From Bacteroidota bacterium (lineage in GTDB: Bacteria > Bacteroidota > Bacteroidia > Chitinophagales > Saprospiraceae), in contig JAKOVW010000081.1 of the NCBI GenBank assembly GCA_029781865.1, forward strand, positions 186,001-250,000: a DNA stretch of 64,000 nt. The letters are read 5' to 3'. Numbering within the stretch: the stretch's first letter is position 1; every line of letters begins with the position of its first letter. The translations under genes and the position numbers were made by a program. A model generated the notes under the pieces. That model ran no database searches. It saw only the letters and a list, made by a program, of their open reading frames with translations, and was not told the DNA's origin. Shown in pieces: positions 53,792-62,677 of the stretch.

Positions 53792-54622
53792 CTAGTTACA
53801 ATTTTCTGCTTGTATAATATTGCAGCTTCTTTGATATTGCTGGGGGGAAAGGCCGGTATAATATTTAAAAAATTTGCAGTACTGGGCATGGTCGTAAAAA
53901 CCGGCTTCCAGTGCGGCTTGCCCGATGGGAATTCCCTTTAAAACTAATGATTTTGCGTGGTTCATTCTGCAAATAATCATGTAAGTGGCGGGTGTAATAC
54001 CCGTAAGTTTTTTAAAATATCGAATGAATTGGTATTTGCTGAGCTTGCAAGCCGAAGCCATTTTTGAGATATCAATTTTATGGGAAAAGTTGGAACGGGC
54101 ATAGTTCAATGTTTCCAAAAGAGCTGATTGCGCCTGATGGTATTGTTTAACTTCGGTATCCGTTTTTGCCAGATAGTTGTTTAATAATATTTCTATTAAT
54201 ACGCGTAATTTTTGTTCTAATCCATTTTCATTTGACAGATCATTAAAAAAATTCAAAATGGCAATGGAAACGAGTGGATCTGAAATTAATTCATTCGTGA
54301 AAGCGATGTTTTGTCCGGCGGATGCAAAGTATTTTTTTGCAATAAATTTTACGACATCACTATTGACATAGATCATGCGGTACAAACTGGCATCCTGGTC
54401 AAAGTTCTGATCTGAATGGATCTGATAGGGGTTGACAATGCAAGCATGATTGGCAGGTATAATGGAATGATTTCCTTCTACTTTAGTTTGCTTGATGCCC
54501 TGGCTGAGCAGACCGATACAGTAAGTATCGTGGAAGTGATCCGGTAAATTGTATTCTTTAAATAATGATTCTTTTAATTCAATAGAATCAAATCGTTTAT
54601 ACCGGATTGTTTTTAAATACAT
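53792..54622 (-). CDS. AraC-family transcriptional regulator
   Basis: A 276-residue regulator. The N-terminal cupin-like sensing domain (about 1-150) starts with HFHDTYCIGLLSQGIKQTKV and has ANHACIVNPYQIHSD. The C-terminal double helix-turn-helix (about 175-270) contains ISKMASACKLSKYQFIRYFK, ITPATYMIICRMNHAK and AALEAGFYDHAQYCKFFKYY with the closing GLSPQQYQ. Its start directly follows the stop of the dienelactone-hydrolase gene, so the two are one operon and it probably controls that gene. The inducer is unknown. Confidence 0.9.
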   Translation of the reverse strand: MYLKTIRYKRFDSIELKESLFKEYNLPDHFHDTYCIGLLSQGIKQTKVEGNHSIIPANHACIVNPYQIHSDQNFDQDASLYRMIYVNSDVVKFIAKKYFASAGQNIAFTNELISDPLVSIAILNFFNDLSNENGLEQKLRVLIEILLNNYLAKTDTEVKQYHQAQSALLETLNYARSNFSHKIDISKMASACKLSKYQFIRYFKKLTGITPATYMIICRMNHAKSLVLKGIPIGQAALEAGFYDHAQYCKFFKYYTGLSPQQYQRSCNIIQAENCN

Positions 54623-55405
54623 TTAATATTTGCTGAAAAGTTCATTTAGAAATTGCAACATTAACTGCCAGCTTCTCTTTGCTGCTTTTTCATTGTAAGC
54701 AACTCCTTTGGACGGATCGTTGCCTGCGTTTGGATCCGTAAAGGCATGCACGGCATCTGCATAATAAATCATTTGCCAGTCGGCACCTGATTTTCTCATT
54801 TCATTTTGAAACGCGGTGATTTGTTCAGCGGAAACGAAGAAGTCATTGGCACCGTGACAGACCAGGACTTTTGCATGAATAGGAGTTACAGGTACTGTGG
54901 TATCTCGACCTAGGCCACCGTGAAAACTCACCACGCCTTTTACGGGCAGGTTCGCACGAGCTGCATTCAATGCACCTGTACCACCAAAGCAATAACCAAT
55001 AACGGCAATCTGATTCGGATCTGCTCCGCTTTTTACCAATTGATCGAGAGCAAGCTGAATCCTTTTGTCATATTCGTCCACATGGTTTTTATAATAGCCC
55101 GCGCGTTCGCCGGCTTGATTAGGATTGGAAGGATAGTTTCCTTCCCCGTAAATGTCGGCTATGAAAGTATAATAGTCTGATTCATTTAGTTGTGCAGCTG
55201 AATGTTTGGAATGTTCGTCAATGCCCATCCAGGCCGGTAAGATTAATATACCGGGTTTTTTAGTATGGCCACTTTTAGGCAAACCGGAATATCCGATAAG
55301 CTTTTGATTTTTATCCATGTAGCTAATCGTTTTGAGTTGGGCATCGACTAGCGTTTGAAATGAAAGTATGGATAATATAGTGAAGAAGATGTAATTTATT
55401 TTCAT
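54623..55405 (-). CDS. Dienelactone hydrolase-family protein (exported)
   Basis: A 260-residue protein with a signal peptide (about 1-22, ending VDAQ). The DLH domain has a Cys nucleophile in AVIGYCFGGTGALNAARANL (G-Y-C-x-G-G), Asp in CHGANDFFVSAEQI and His in YADAVHAFTDPN. DLHs open lactone rings of chlorocatechol intermediates and related esters. Export to the periplasm is unusual for the classical enzyme but common in Bacteroidota homologues. It is in an operon with the AraC regulator. A minus-strand TATTTTTG at 55461-55454 may be its -7. Confidence 0.86.
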   Translation of the reverse strand: MKINYIFFTILSILSFQTLVDAQLKTISYMDKNQKLIGYSGLPKSGHTKKPGILILPAWMGIDEHSKHSAAQLNESDYYTFIADIYGEGNYPSNPNQAGERAGYYKNHVDEYDKRIQLALDQLVKSGADPNQIAVIGYCFGGTGALNAARANLPVKGVVSFHGGLGRDTTVPVTPIHAKVLVCHGANDFFVSAEQITAFQNEMRKSGADWQMIYYADAVHAFTDPNAGNDPSKGVAYNEKAAKRSWQLMLQFLNELFSKY

Positions 55406-55510
55406 AGAATGGAATTAATCAGTTCGTTAAATGCGGAAAAACATTTGCTGAATCAAAAATAAGTATCCTCAGCATTACCTGTATTTAATGATATGTGAAT
55501 GGACTAATCT

Positions 55511-56180
55511 ATGTATCTAATGTGTCTATGTGTTTCAAAAAAATTTAAAACCACATAGGCACATAAGGCACAATAGGAAAAATTACGGAAATGATATTAT
55601 TAGTTAAATTGAAATAGAAAAATCTATGTATCTGATGTGTCTATGTGTTTCAAAAAAATATTTAAACCACAAAGGCACATAAGGCACAATAGGAAAAATT
55701 CCGGAAATGATATTATTAGTTAAATTGAAATAGAAAAATCTATGTATCTAATGTGTCTATGTGTTTCAAAAAAATATTTAAACCACAAAGGCACATAAGG
55801 CACAATAGGAAAAATTCCGGAAATAGTTTTATTAAATAAGATCAAATTAAAAACCTATGTATCTAATGTGTCTATGTGTTTCAAAAAAAATTTACAACCA
55901 CAAAGGCACATAAGGCACAATAGGAATGATTCCGGAAATAGTTTTATTAAATAAGATCAAATAAAAACCTATGTATCTAATGTGTCTATGTGTTTCAAAA
56001 AAAATTATAACCACATAAGGCACATAAGGTAAGATAAACGAAATGATTTTATTAGTTCAATTGAAATCGAAAAAACCTATGTGTCTAATGTGTCTATGTG
56101 TTTCAAAAAAAATTTACAACCACAAAGGCACATAAGGCACAATAGGAATGATTCCGGAAATGATATTATTAGTTAAATTC
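55511..56180. repeat. Six tandem ~114-bp palindromic repeats
   Basis: Six units begin at 55511, 55625, 55742, 55857, 55971 and 56079, with periods of 114, 117, 115, 114 and 108. Each has a left arm ATGTATCTAATGTGTCTATG, a poly-A spacer after TGTTTC, and a right arm CCACAAAGGCACATAAGGCA that is roughly the inverse complement of the left. Each unit can thus form a long imperfect hairpin. An AT-rich spacer (GAAATGATATTATTAGTTAA or a variant) separates units. Two spacer subtypes alternate among units. There are no frames, so it is not coding. It lies between the DLH gene and the DUF4382 gene. Confidence 0.9.
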
Positions 56181-56241
56181 TTACTGAAAAATAGAAATCT
56201 AGGAGTTTTAAGAATCTTTGTTTCTTAAGTTTCTCTCCTGA

Positions 56242-56760
56242 TCAAATTTCTTTTAAAGAAATCTTCAATGATGCTTTGAGCTTGTAGACATTTCCACTGT
56301 CGTCAATTGATTCTTTTGCCTTGAAATCAATAGTCAGTTTATAGAAGGATCCGGATTTTAGATTATGACTGATTTTTACTTTCAGCTTATCGAGATCTGA
56401 AGCATCTAAAATGATCGGATGGTCAATTCCGGAAACGGTAACCGTATTTTGGCTGCCAATTACCAGTTGCAGATCTGTGATATCCCCTCCATCCAGTTTT
56501 ATTTTGCCAAGGAAGGCCTGGTGAAGACTGTCCAGCGTGAGCAAATCAAAAGTACCATTATTCACGGTCAGAGAAACCCAGGATCCGGATGCCTGCGAAT
56601 ATATCGATACGCCTTTTAATTCAATTTTAATTTTTTCATAGGATGGATCGGGGGCATCTTGCAGGTACACCGAAACATCGGCACCGGTCGTTGTATCATC
56701 TTTACAGGAAGAGAGGAAGGTGATTGCCAGAAAGGCAAAAATCGTCATGAATTTTGTCAT
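56242..56760 (-). CDS. DUF4382-domain lipoprotein
   Basis: This 172-residue protein has a signal peptide and lipobox-like ITFLSSC (about residues 13-19). One DUF4382 domain follows: VSVYLQDAPDPSYEKIKIEL, a W-V-S-L segment, FDLLTLDSLHQAFLG, and DLQLVIGSQNTVTVSGIDHP. The family is widespread among envelope lipoproteins with no assigned role. It has no operon partner; a repeat array lies after its stop. Confidence 0.85.
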   Translation of the reverse strand: MTKFMTIFAFLAITFLSSCKDDTTTGADVSVYLQDAPDPSYEKIKIELKGVSIYSQASGSWVSLTVNNGTFDLLTLDSLHQAFLGKIKLDGGDITDLQLVIGSQNTVTVSGIDHPIILDASDLDKLKVKISHNLKSGSFYKLTIDFKAKESIDDSGNVYKLKASLKISLKEI

Positions 56761-56937
56761 AAAAAGGAAATAAAAGTGAATAAATTTTGGGGGCTAACAA
56801 CGATAATGTAAATATATTGAATTATTATAATTTGTTCGCAAAGTTTTTGGCGATCCAAGATTTAAGCGCAGGCAATTCCTTTGATTTAACCAAATGAATT
56901 TTCATCTTATTAAGCAAAGTTTTTAACTTGCCTCCTA

Positions 56938-57747
56938 ATGAAGTGGAATCTAAAAAATGTACTTTATTTTGGTTCAGCCATCATCATTATCTATATATTA
57001 GGTGTGCTGTCTATTTACATATTTATCAATTCCATATTATTTACCACAAACAGGACGAATAATTATGATTTCGCTTATTCCAACCGGATGAAAGAAGTCA
57101 TGATCCCATTGCCTGAGCATCAGGAAATATATTCGTTGTTATGCACTCCTCCGCAAAAGGAAAAAGCAATTGTTTTGTATTTACATGGAGTGAATGGCAG
57201 TCTGAATTCTTATTTCACCTTTTCCAGCAATTTTACCAGCAGGAATCTTGCAACGCTGATGCCTGACTACAGAGGATTTGGAAAGTCTAAAGGCGATGTA
57301 ATTGAGAATAGTCTGCTGGAAGATGCTTTGGCTTCCATGGACTGGATCCGCAAACGCTACAGGGAAGACAGCGTGGTCATTTATGCACAGGACTTCATGG
57401 CGCCTATAGCATGTACAATTGCAGGGATGATCCCATGCCGGTTAGTCATATTGGAAAACCCGGTTTATTCTTTGCGCAGATGGATGCGCGAAAAATTTCC
57501 TGCTTTAATATTGCCTTACGAACTCAAATACGATTTTGATTGCTCGGAATCCTTACCAAACAGTATCTGCCCGGTTTATATTTTGCAAACCAAGAATAGT
57601 CCGAATTGCAGTCCTTCCGATGCCAGAAAATTGCAAATGTTACTTAAAGATCCGAATGCATTAATCTGGTTGGATAGCACTAAGACGATGCAATTGAGTA
57701 ATCTGGATCAATACCAGCAAACCCTGGATCAATTATTTAGTTTTTAG
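56938..57747 (+). CDS. Membrane-anchored alpha/beta hydrolase with missing nucleophile (pseudoenzyme)
   Basis: This 269-residue protein has one N-terminal membrane helix (about 8-30) and an alpha/beta hydrolase domain related to Bem46/YfhR. The oxyanion region is LYLHGVNGSLNSYFTF, with MPDYRGFGKSKGDV. At the expected G-x-S-x-G elbow (about residue 148) it reads VVIYAQDFMAPIACTIAG, so both Gly and the Ser are replaced (A-Q-D-F-M). The usual terminal His is also not evident. It probably lacks serine hydrolase activity. It lies nine bases before trmB in the same unit. Confidence 0.75.
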   Translation: MKWNLKNVLYFGSAIIIIYILGVLSIYIFINSILFTTNRTNNYDFAYSNRMKEVMIPLPEHQEIYSLLCTPPQKEKAIVLYLHGVNGSLNSYFTFSSNFTSRNLATLMPDYRGFGKSKGDVIENSLLEDALASMDWIRKRYREDSVVIYAQDFMAPIACTIAGMIPCRLVILENPVYSLRRWMREKFPALILPYELKYDFDCSESLPNSICPVYILQTKNSPNCSPSDARKLQMLLKDPNALIWLDSTKTMQLSNLDQYQQTLDQLFSF

Positions 57748-57756
57748 AAATTCGCC

Positions 57757-58452
57757 GTGAGTACGAAGAATAAATTATTGAGATTCGCTGAAAATCTTTC
57801 GCTGCCGAATGTATTTGAAAACTATTCATTCAGCGATCCTGTGCTTTACAAATCACTTCACGATAAAGTAGATTTTAAAGGAAGATGGAATGAATTGTAT
57901 TTTAAAAATGATTTTCCGATTACTCTTGAATTAGCCTGTGGAGGTGGTGAATACAGTTTAGGTTTGTCAGCCTTGTTTCCACAAAAGAATTTAATCGGAG
58001 TAGATATAAAAGGTGCACGAATCTGGAGAGGTGCTAAAAAAGCCTTCGAAGAAAACAATACAAGAATTGCATTTGTAAGGACTAAAATAGAATTGATTCA
58101 TCATTTTTTTGAAAAGAATGAGATCAGCGAAATCTGGATAACCTTTCCCGATCCATTTCTTAAACACAGCAAATCCACAAAGCGTCTGACATCCCCGTTT
58201 TACCTGTCACTTTATAAGAACATTTTAAAGCATGATGCTATAGTGCATTTAAAAACGGATGATACCAATTTATATCAGTTTACCCTGGAGGTCATCCATG
58301 AAGATCCGGATTTTATTTTATTGGAGAGCAATGAGGATATTTACCGCACTGATCTGATTTATCCGGAACTGGAATTGAAAACGTATTATGAGCTCAAACA
58401 TCTCGAACAGGGAAAGCGCATTAAATATATTCGCTTTCAATACAAAGCTTAA
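57757..58452 (+). CDS. trmB: tRNA (guanine-N7-)-methyltransferase
   Basis: A 231-residue SAM-dependent enzyme that methylates G46 in the tRNA variable loop. SAM-binding ITLELACGGGEYSLGLSALF is followed by FIGVDIKGARIWRGAKKAF-type residues (I-G-V-D-I-K-G). The family motif is EIWITFPDPFLKHSKSTKRL. The start is GTG at 57757, nine bases after the hydrolase stop; no better in-frame ATG is available before SAM motif I. It converges on the isoaspartyl peptidase gene with a 4-base gap. Confidence 0.93.
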   Translation: MSTKNKLLRFAENLSLPNVFENYSFSDPVLYKSLHDKVDFKGRWNELYFKNDFPITLELACGGGEYSLGLSALFPQKNLIGVDIKGARIWRGAKKAFEENNTRIAFVRTKIELIHHFFEKNEISEIWITFPDPFLKHSKSTKRLTSPFYLSLYKNILKHDAIVHLKTDDTNLYQFTLEVIHEDPDFILLESNEDIYRTDLIYPELELKTYYELKHLEQGKRIKYIRFQYKA

Positions 58453-58456
58453 TTCG

Positions 58457-59398
58457 CTAGGAATAAATTTTGATGTTTTCTTTTTTTCCGGATGATCTCG
58501 ATGCACGGTACATTCCATCAGTATTAAAAGGCATGCTTATATTACCTGATTTGTCAATGGCAATTAATCCGCCGTCACCACCAATCTTGCTCAATGATTC
58601 ATGAATCACCTGTTTGCAGGCCTGTTCCAGTGTTTTCTTTGCATACAACATCAATGCGGAAACCTGGTAAGCTGCATTGATCCGAATAAAGTATTCTCCT
58701 GAACCGGTACACGAAATTGCACATGATTGATTGTTAGCATAGGTACCGCATCCGACCATCGGGCTATCTCCAATCCGACCAAACTTTTTATTGGTCATTC
58801 CTCCGGTGGAAGTTGCAGCGGCCAGATTACCCAGTTTATCTAATGCGACAGCGCCAACTGTTCCAAATTTTTTATCCGGAGCATCCACTTCGGAATGATC
58901 GAGTATCATGCGATTGGCTTTTTTTGCCTGCAACAATTGGGCATAGCGATGTTTATTGAAAAAGTAATCTGCTTTAACTTTTTCAAATCCGTGTTTCCAT
59001 GCAAATTTTTCTGCACCTTTTCCGGCAAGAAAAACATGTTCGGATTTATCCATGATCATCCGTGCCAATTGCACCGGATTTTTAATCGAGCTCACCATGG
59101 CGACAGCGCCAGCATCGAGATTGATGCCATTCATAATGGATGCATCCATTTCGTGCGTACCCTTCGATGTGAATACAGAACCTTTACCTGCATTAAACAA
59201 ATCGCAATTTTCAAGATAGATGACTGAAGCTTCAACAGCATCAAGAGCTGATCCTCCTTTGGCGAGTATGGAATAACCCTTATCCAACGCTTTGCGCAAT
59301 GCATTTTTGTATTTCAATTCTTTTGCCGGACTCATTTGTGATTTAAGAATGGTTCCGGCCCCACCGTGTATGGCAATTCCAAATTTATGTTTGATCAT
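58457..59398 (-). CDS. Isoaspartyl peptidase / type 2 L-asparaginase (Ntn hydrolase)
   Basis: This 313-residue Ntn-hydrolase removes N-terminal isoaspartyl residues and hydrolyses asparagine. It starts IAIHGGAGTILKSQ. The catalytic Thr becomes N-terminal after autoproteolysis within KKFGTVGAVALDKLGNLAAA (cleavage before Thr). ATSTGGMTNKKFGRIGDSPM is the substrate loop. There is no signal peptide, so it is cytoplasmic. It is divergent from the hydrolase at 59535, with a -7-like TACATTTG on the minus strand at 59426-59419. Confidence 0.92.
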   Translation of the reverse strand: MIKHKFGIAIHGGAGTILKSQMSPAKELKYKNALRKALDKGYSILAKGGSALDAVEASVIYLENCDLFNAGKGSVFTSKGTHEMDASIMNGINLDAGAVAMVSSIKNPVQLARMIMDKSEHVFLAGKGAEKFAWKHGFEKVKADYFFNKHRYAQLLQAKKANRMILDHSEVDAPDKKFGTVGAVALDKLGNLAAATSTGGMTNKKFGRIGDSPMVGCGTYANNQSCAISCTGSGEYFIRINAAYQVSALMLYAKKTLEQACKQVIHESLSKIGGDGGLIAIDKSGNISMPFNTDGMYRASRSSGKKENIKIYS

Positions 59399-59418
59399 GT
59401 TAAGAAAATTCTTTTTTG

Positions 59419-59426
59419 CAAATGTA
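59419..59426 (-). promoter_or_regulatory. Bacteroidota -7 promoter element (TACATTTG)
   Basis: The minus-strand TACATTTG lies 20 bases before the isoaspartyl peptidase ATG. TTG lies at 59451-59449, 22 bases further upstream. Confidence 0.5.
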
Positions 59427-59522
59427 ATTAAAAGAAAGTATGAAGTTGCAATATGGAACTATTTCACTAAGGAATTGGTATGTCGGAAAAAACTGCGGAT
59501 CATAATTTTAAAATTCATCAAT

Positions 59523-59530
59523 TATCTTTG
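59523..59530 (+). promoter_or_regulatory. Bacteroidota -7 promoter element (TATCTTTG)
   Basis: TATCTTTG ends only four bases before the ATG at 59535, which supports that start over an upstream in-frame ATG at 59292. Confidence 0.55.
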
Positions 59531-59534
59531 CCGC

Positions 59535-60212
59535 ATGAAATCCATTATTCTTCTTCACGGTGCGTTGGGTTCAAAACAACAAATGCTGCCATTAGCAAAT
59601 AGGATGTCAGATAATTTTGATGTACATACGTTTGATTTTTCCGGACATGGTGAAAAATCAAGCAGCAATAGCATTTTCAGCATAGAAAAATTTGCGGATG
59701 ATTTAGAAGAATATATCCATGAACACAATCTCAATCATCCTATGGTTTTCGGCTACAGCATGGGAGGATATGTAGCATTATATCATGCTTATTTACATCC
59801 CGGTAAAATTGAAACGATCATCACACTGGCAACTAAAATGGATTGGTCCCCTGAAACTTCCGAAAAAGAAGTGTTACAGCTTAATGTTGAGCGAATGAAA
59901 GCGGCTGTACCTGAATTTGTAGAAATGCTGATCAGTCGTCACGGAGCGTATTGGGAAAATGTAGTGATGAATACAGCGGACATGATGCTCCAACTCGGAA
60001 ATCACAAATTATTGGATGAAAATATGCTGGGTCAAATTCAAACTAAAGTAACTCTTTGTATCGGAGATAAAGACCGGATGGTGAGCATAGCAGAAACAGA
60101 AAATGCAGCGAAGAATTTAGCTATGGGAAATTGCATGGTTATGGAAAATACACCGCATCCGTTTGAAAGAGTCAATTATGAGAAATTAGCTGAGATAATT
60201 GTTTGTTCATAA
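59535..60212 (+). CDS. Alpha/beta-fold hydrolase
   Basis: A 225-residue cytoplasmic alpha/beta hydrolase starting MKSIILLHGALGSKQQ. The nucleophile elbow is FGYSMGGYVALYHA, the Asp is in IGDKDRMVSI and the His in NTPHPFERV. The frame is open back to an ATG at 59292, but those 81 extra codons run antisense over the isoaspartyl peptidase start and through its promoter. ATG 59535 follows TATCTTTG directly. Substrate unknown. Confidence 0.85.
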   Translation: MKSIILLHGALGSKQQMLPLANRMSDNFDVHTFDFSGHGEKSSSNSIFSIEKFADDLEEYIHEHNLNHPMVFGYSMGGYVALYHAYLHPGKIETIITLATKMDWSPETSEKEVLQLNVERMKAAVPEFVEMLISRHGAYWENVVMNTADMMLQLGNHKLLDENMLGQIQTKVTLCIGDKDRMVSIAETENAAKNLAMGNCMVMENTPHPFERVNYEKLAEIIVCS

Positions 60213-60351
60213 ATGATTGGCGCGAAGAATTCAAATTGCCATTCAATTCATTCAATATAGAATCGTTTTTCAAGATCCTTTTCTATTCAAAATTGATTTT
60301 GATTACTGACGACCAAGTTGTTTTGTTGTCTTAAAGTACTTAGGGTATTAC

Positions 60352-61545
60352 TCAAAGAATTTTTTTAAGTTGCTCCCAATAACCGGGAAATGATTTCTGC
60401 ACGACATCGGGATTTTTAATATCGATATTCCGGATGGTATTTAACAGGCTAAACGACATGGCAATCCGATGATCATTATGTGAATCATAAGTATCCGGGA
60501 TTTGATCATTAAATTTGCACATTTCAAATTCAGCTGACAATTCTCCCTGATTTGATTTGAATTCTGTAATATTCACCTGTTGTTGAACCAGGAAATTACT
60601 TATGATGCGCAGCCGGTTAGATTCTTTATGCACCAGGTTTTGCAGACCGGTAAAACCTGCATTCGTTTTGGTGATAGCACAAAAGAGGGCAATGGGTGGA
60701 AACAAATCCGGATAATGCGTAAAGTCAAATTCGATCCGACCAGGTTTAGTGACAGGTTCGTAATGAATCCGTATTCCACCGGATTCAGGCCTGGTGATAA
60801 TTCCGAGCTGTTTATAAAATTCAGCAGTGATCTCATCTCCCTGTAAGCCCGATAATTTTAAATCCGGAAAGTAGTAGCTTCCATTTTTCAAAATGCCCAT
60901 TAGGGAATAGAAAAAAGCGGCATTGCTCCAATCTGATTCAATGGTAAAATTGTGAAATTGATAATAGCAAGGTTTGATATTAATGGAGTGTGATGCTTCT
61001 TCCAATTTGGCTCCAAACTCAAGCATCAGATTTTTAGTCATTTTAAGATATGGTTCAGAGACAATTGAATTTGAATATTCAATTTCCAATCCATTCTTTA
61101 AATATGGTGCTATCAGCAGAATAGCTGATACAAACTGGCTACTGATGTTGGTGTCAATTTGGATTTTGCCGGGATATGTTTCAGAAATGCCCTGCAGAAT
61201 TTCCAGGGGCAATTGGTACTCATTTTCCAAATATGAAAAACGGCAACCAAGTTTCTCTAAAATGATAATCAGTTCTTTCAATGGGCGCTTTTGCAAGGAA
61301 GGACTGCAACGCAGAATTTTAAGTTTATGTGTAACTGCAAAGTAGGCTAATAAAAAGCGGAGAGTGGTGGCTCCTTCTCCAACATCAATCAATTTATCTT
61401 CTGATTGCAAACAGCGAATTAAGTCAAGACTGTCTTTTGCGGAGGAAGAATTGTAAATGTGTGCTGAACTTTGCGTCAATGCCTTAATGATCAATACCCT
61501 GTTGGTAATGCTTTTGGATGCCGGAAGTAAAATCTCTTCATTCAA
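60352..61545 (-). CDS. aroA: 3-phosphoshikimate 1-carboxyvinyltransferase (EPSP synthase)
   Basis: This 397-residue enzyme transfers enolpyruvyl from PEP to shikimate-3-phosphate in chorismate synthesis. It is shorter than the E. coli enzyme (427). It begins ILLPASKSITNRVLIIKALT (PEP/substrate Lys-Ser) and includes DVGEGATTLRFLLAYFAV. QIDTNISSQFVSAILLIAPY and DTYDSHNDHRIAMSFSLLNT follow (C-terminal D-x-R-x-A region). It has no neighbouring aro genes. The gap to osmC-like is 27 bases, so co-transcription is possible. Confidence 0.94.
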   Translation of the reverse strand: MNEEILLPASKSITNRVLIIKALTQSSAHIYNSSSAKDSLDLIRCLQSEDKLIDVGEGATTLRFLLAYFAVTHKLKILRCSPSLQKRPLKELIIILEKLGCRFSYLENEYQLPLEILQGISETYPGKIQIDTNISSQFVSAILLIAPYLKNGLEIEYSNSIVSEPYLKMTKNLMLEFGAKLEEASHSINIKPCYYQFHNFTIESDWSNAAFFYSLMGILKNGSYYFPDLKLSGLQGDEITAEFYKQLGIITRPESGGIRIHYEPVTKPGRIEFDFTHYPDLFPPIALFCAITKTNAGFTGLQNLVHKESNRLRIISNFLVQQQVNITEFKSNQGELSAEFEMCKFNDQIPDTYDSHNDHRIAMSFSLLNTIRNIDIKNPDVVQKSFPGYWEQLKKIL

Positions 61546-61572
61546 AATAATCGGGCGCTGAAAATCATGGAG

Positions 61573-61986
61573 TTAAGCTTTCGTCCAATGAAACCGGACA
61601 ATCTGTTTCAGATCCGGATGCAAACTCCGGGCTACCGGGCAGGTCAGAGCTGCTTTTTCGAGTATCGTTTTTTGTTTATCCGAATAATCGAGATCCTGCA
61701 AATAAAGATCAACTTCAATTGCATCAATCCGGCGTGGGTCATTCGCCATAATTTTCAGGACTTCTGCCGATGATTGTTCAAAGGGAAATTCATGGTTCTG
61801 TGCAGAAATACCCATGGTGGTAATCATACAAGTTCCGAGTGAAGTTGCAGTCAAATCAGTCGGTGAAAATGCTTCTCCTTTTCCTTTATTGTCAACAGGA
61901 GCATCTGTAATAATGCTTTCGCCACTTCGAATATGAGTAGCTTCTGTTCTCAGATTTCCGAGATAAATGATTTCAGCTGTTTTCAT
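61573..61986 (-). CDS. OsmC/Ohr-family peroxidase-like protein
   Basis: About 137 residues with the OsmC fold. The two redox Cys are in TSLGTCMITTMGISAQNH and KAALTCPVARSLHPDL, spaced as in OsmC peroxidases that reduce organic hydroperoxides. An upstream in-frame ATG (62046) exists. ATG 61986 is chosen because MKTAEIIYLGN matches the first strand and a minus-strand TACATTTG sits at 61998-61991. Precise peroxide or thiol partner is unknown. It is 27 bases upstream of aroA. Confidence 0.88.
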   Translation of the reverse strand: MKTAEIIYLGNLRTEATHIRSGESIITDAPVDNKGKGEAFSPTDLTATSLGTCMITTMGISAQNHEFPFEQSSAEVLKIMANDPRRIDAIEVDLYLQDLDYSDKQKTILEKAALTCPVARSLHPDLKQIVRFHWTKA

Positions 61987-61990
61987 ATAG

Positions 61991-61998
61991 CAAATGTA
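61991..61998 (-). promoter_or_regulatory. Bacteroidota -7 promoter element (TACATTTG)
   Basis: The minus-strand TACATTTG lies four bases before the chosen ATG (61986) of the osmC-like gene. Confidence 0.5.
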
Positions 61999-62112
61999 GC
62001 GGAAAGCATTTGAAAAAACCAGTGGGAAGCAATTATTCCCAATCAAAATATAAGGCAGGCGAGTTGGATTCCAGGATTTACTTAAAGCAAAATAAAAAAT
62101 GACATGATCAAC

Positions 62113-62637
62113 TTATATTTTGTACTCCTCCACGTTGATTTCCCATCTCCACACCTTTCCTTCTTCAGGGTCAAAATGGATATCGGTAAATTTCAAGTTG
62201 CACGATTTGAGAATTTTTACGGATGGATTTTCATCCGGAGAGGTATGTGCCCTTACTATTTTGACGAAAGAATTATTAAAAGCATTCATGATGAGCGATG
62301 ATGCGATTTCACGGCCGAAGCCTTTTTGACGAAGGGGATTAATCACTTCATAGGCAATTTCCACCATACCCTGATGATCCGGTTTCCCTTTATACCCGCA
62401 GGTACCAATCAGCAAGTTTGTTTCCATCTGAACAGGTAAATAAGTCCACCATCCGGATTCAGTTGGATCAGTTAATTTTTCCATAGCATACCTTAACGGG
62501 GCGAGACCGTAGTCCGTAAATTTTTCAGGTATTTTAATATTCAGTAATTTTTCAAAAGCGGACTGATCTGAAATTAAGATACGCAGCAGGTCTTCGTCGC
62601 AGGGAATTAATTCAAGTCTTTGAGTACGTAAGCGCAT
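62113..62637 (-). CDS. GNAT-family N-acetyltransferase (RimJ/RimL-like)
   Basis: A 174-residue single GNAT domain. The start LRTQRLELIPCDEDLLRILI is typical of RimJ/RimL-like N-terminal acetyltransferases. The core has LIGTCGYKGKPDHQGMVEIA and the acetyl-CoA loop NPLRQKGFGREIASSLIMNA, then ENPSVKILKSCNLKFTDIHF. Substrate unknown; the relatives acetylate ribosomal proteins or small amines. Single gene. Confidence 0.88.
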   Translation of the reverse strand: MRLRTQRLELIPCDEDLLRILISDQSAFEKLLNIKIPEKFTDYGLAPLRYAMEKLTDPTESGWWTYLPVQMETNLLIGTCGYKGKPDHQGMVEIAYEVINPLRQKGFGREIASSLIMNAFNNSFVKIVRAHTSPDENPSVKILKSCNLKFTDIHFDPEEGKVWRWEINVEEYKI

Positions 62638-62677
62638 TTCGCGGCTAACCGGTTTTTATCAACCGGTTTTAGATTGC

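Noticed and set aside
55511-56180. CRISPR array interpretation of the tandem repeats
   Set aside because: Units are ~114 bp with internal palindromes and near-identical spacers; no unique spacers and no cas genes.
59292-59534. 81-residue N-terminal extension of the hydrolase at 59535
   Set aside because: Runs antisense across the isoaspartyl peptidase start and promoter; the TATCTTTG element and family N-terminus favour ATG 59535.
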